Positions 62,030 through 64,000 of a stretch of 64,000 bases of DNA are shown piece after piece (the first letter of the stretch is position 1; every line of letters begins with the position of its first letter). The notes beneath the pieces are model-generated. The model saw only the letters and a list, made by a program, of their open reading frames with translations, was not told where the DNA came from and searched no databases. Both the position numbers and the translations under genes were made by a program. Origin of the DNA: Calliopsis andreniformis (Eukaryota > Arthropoda > Insecta > Hymenoptera > Andrenidae); assembly GCF_051401765.1 (NCBI RefSeq), contig NW_027480600.1:62001-126000 (forward strand), written 5' to 3'.

Positions 62030-64000
62030 CAATCCTCAATCCGCAATCATCAATCCTCAATCCCCAATCCTCAGTCATCAATCCTCAAACCTCAGTCCCC
62101 ATACACAATTCTCAATCCTCAACCCTCAATCCTCAAACCACAATCCTCAACTGTCAGTCCTCGTCCTCAATCCTCAACCACCAATCCTCAATCCTCAATC
62201 TTCAATCATCAATACTCAATCTTCAACCCTCAATCCTCAATACTCAATCCTCATTCCTCAAACCTCAATCCTCAACCCTCAGTCTTTATCCTCAATTCTC
62301 AATTCTCAATCCTCAATCCTCAATCCTCAATCTTCAATCCTCAATAATCAATTTTCAATCCTAGATCCTCAATCCCCAATCCTCAATCCTTAATCCTCAA
62401 TCTTCAATCCTCAATACTCAATCTTCAATCCTTAGTCCTCAGTCCTCAATCCTCATTTCTGAATTCTCAATCCTGAATCCTCAATCTTCAGCCCTCAGTC
62501 CTCAACAATCAGTTGTCAATTCTCAATCCTCAATAGAATATCACCAATTCACAGTTTTCAATACTCAATGCTCAATCTGCAATCATCAAATATCTAACCA
62601 CAAACATCAATTCTCATCACACAACCCTCAACACTCAGTTCCCAATCCTCAATCTTCAATCCTCAATCCTCAATCCTCAATCCTCAATCCTCAATCTTCA
62701 ATCATCAATACTCAATCATCAATCCTCAATTCTCAATCCTCAATCCTCAATTCTCAAACCTCAATATTCAACACACAACCCTCAGCCACCAATCCTCAAT
62801 ACTCAACCATCAATCCTCAATTCTCAATGCTCAATAGAGTACCCTGAATTCTCATCGTTCAATACTGAATCCACAAAAATCAATAATCAAATCTCAACCT
62901 TTAAACATCAATTCTCAACGCTCAATCCTCAACACTCAGCCCTCTCTCTTCAATCCTCCATCCTCAATCCTCAAACCTCAATCTTCAATGCTCAATACTC
63001 AATCTTCAATCCTCAATCCTCAGTCCTCAAACCTCAATTCTGAATCCTCAACTCTCAATCCTCAATCTTCAGCCCTCAGTCCTCGACAATCAATTGTCAA
63101 TCCTCAATCCTCTATAGTATATCCGCAATTCACAGTTTTCAATACCCGATACTCAATCGGCAATCTTCAAATCTCTATCCACAAACATTACTTCTCGTTA
63201 CACAACCCTCAACACTCAGTCCCCAATCCTCAAACTTCAATCCTCAATCCTCAATCCTCAATACTCAATCCTCAACCTTCAATCCTCAATAATCAATCTT
63301 CAATCCTCAATCCTCAATCCTCAATCCTCAATACTCAATCCTCAATCCTCAATCCTCAATCCTCAATACTCAATCTTCAAGCCTCAAATCTCAATCCTCA
63401 ATCCTCAATCCTCAAACCTCAGTCATCTATCCTCAATCTTCAACACTCAATCGTCAATCCTCGGTCCTCAATTCTCAATCCTCAATCCTCAAACCTCAAT
63501 CTTCAATCCTCAATACTCAATCCTCAACCCTCGATACTCAATCATCAATCCTCAGTTCTCAATACTCAATAGAATATCCTGTATTCTCAGTATTCAATAC
63601 TCAAACCTCAATCCTCAACCCTCAGCCCTCATCCACCATCCTCAATCCTCAATCCTCAATCCTCAATCTTCAATCCTCAATAATCAACATCCAATCCTAG
63701 ATCCTCAAGAACCAATCCTCAATCCTTAATCCTCAATCTTCAATCCTCAATCCACAGTCCTCGATCTTCAATCCTCAATGCTCAATCCTCAATCCTCAAA
63801 CCTCAGTCATCAGTCCGCAATCCTCAATCCTCAAACCTCAATCCTAAACCGTCAGTCCTCATCCTCAGTCCTCACCCCTCCGTCCTCAATACACAATCTT
63901 CAATCATCAATACTCAATGTTCAATCCTCAATCCTCAATCCTCAATATTAAAATCCTCAATCCTCAATCCTCAATATTCAACACACGACCCTCAACCATC
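62030..64000. repeat. 2.6-kb duplicated block, copy 3 (right end truncated)
   Basis: This matches 34615 to about 36830, at offset 27416 near 62041 and 27431 at the TATAGTATA island (63113 against 35682). It lacks about 260 bp near 63485 relative to 36055-36316, since the offset is 27169 at the type I island 63568. Islands lie at 62532, 62833 (AATAGAGTACC variant), about 63113 and 63568. The window ends within the block, at CACACGACCCTCAACCATC. Confidence 0.8.
62833..63220 (+). other. Variant IV-III cassette, 280-bp spacing
   Basis: Type IV starts AATAGAGTACC at 62833 and type III starts TATAGTATA at 63113, 280 bp later as in the 35402 copy. The perfect inverted repeat is at 63085. Confidence 0.8.

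Larger units (their letters stand above)
1..64000. repeat. 7-bp satellite array, monomer TCCTCAA (+) / TTGAGGA (-), fills the window
   Basis: Nearly every base belongs to head-to-tail copies of a heptamer, TCCTCAA in one register, all in the same orientation. Common variants are TCAATAC, TCAATCT, TCAATCA, TCAATCG, TCAGTCC, TCAACCC, TCAAACC, TCAATTC and TGAATCC. Occasional one-base indels shift the register. The consensus has C, T and A but no G on the + strand, so G appears only in variant monomers. No inverted array segment, unique spacer or inserted element was found on reading through. Because the period is seven, the three + frames all read the cyclic peptide SSILNPQ without a stop, and each - frame has TGA every 21 nt. 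This accounts for all open frames, including the longest (51269-52942). It is satellite DNA and almost certainly eukaryotic; the lineage is not recognisable to me. Every gene-free stretch in the window holds this array. Confidence 0.97.

Noticed and set aside
1..64000. CRISPR array
   Set aside because: Repeats are 7 bp and contiguous, with no unique spacers of even length and no cas genes. Higher-order units are kilobases long.
1..64000. Telomeric or telomere-derived repeat (compare TTTAGGG)
   Set aside because: The G-strand unit ATTGAGG shares the 7-bp length and G/C strand bias, but it matches TTTAGGG at only four of seven positions and the array is highly variant. I know of no telomere with this unit.
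1..64000. Human-type satellites (CATTC-based) or other named simple satellites
   Set aside because: The monomer length and sequence do not fit the CATTC pentamer or the AT-rich satellites I know.
1..64000. tRNA, rRNA or small RNA genes
   Set aside because: No stretch has the G content or paired arms needed. The + strand is nearly G-free and no cloverleaf or conserved rRNA motif was found on reading.

Overview
The window holds no gene that I can support. From base 1 to base 64000 it is one continuous satellite array built on a 7-bp monomer, TCCTCAA on the + strand (TTGAGGA on the - strand), with many one-base variants such as TCAATAC, TCAATCT, TCAGTCC, TCAACCC, TCAATCG and TGAATCC. The consensus monomer has no G on the + strand, so strand asymmetry is extreme. 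Both window edges lie inside the array. A satellite of this size with nested higher-order repeats points to eukaryotic heterochromatin (pericentromeric, subtelomeric, or a sex or B chromosome). I cannot assign a species.

The long + strand open frames are a by-product of the repeat. Seven is not divisible by three, so all three + frames of the perfect repeat read the same cyclic heptapeptide, SSILNPQ, with no stop. All three - frames read LRIED-stop-G, with a stop every 21 nt. Open frames therefore occur only on the + strand, overlap in two or three frames, and end wherever a variant monomer makes TGA, TAA or TAG. None is annotated as CDS.

Above the 7-bp level the window is a mosaic of duplicated blocks. 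(1) Bases 1-12305 are paralogous to 17869-34443. The first copy carries an extra 2,768-bp tandem duplication (919-3686 and 3687-6454). The second carries a 7,499-bp tandem duplication (19172-26670, repeated from 26671) whose second copy lost 951 bp. (2) A 1,844-bp unit is present as a tandem pair in three places (6905-10592, 22495-26182, 29043-32730) and once as a more diverged single copy (about 39780-41637). (3) Bases 12471-14749 match 41968-44243. (4) Bases 34733-37305 match 44241-46184 and again, truncated by the window end, about 62030-64000. (5) Bases 46921-60948 are four tandem units of 3,414, 3,366, 3,121 and 4,127 bp, followed by a 494-bp fragment. Junctions fall within ordinary heptamers, as expected for unequal crossover, replication slippage or gene conversion.

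The second layer is a set of about 100 islands, each roughly 100-150 bp, that break the heptamer pattern. Each begins with AATAGAATA or a close variant. They fall into four related types and recur through every block. Two types form a cassette with a fixed 273-bp spacing in at least 12 places, and a short inverted repeat lies about 28 bp before one of them. These islands are the most information-rich sequence here and the best candidates for bound or functional sites, though no function can be shown from sequence alone. I saw no transposon, RNA gene, CRISPR array, or unique sequence longer than an island.
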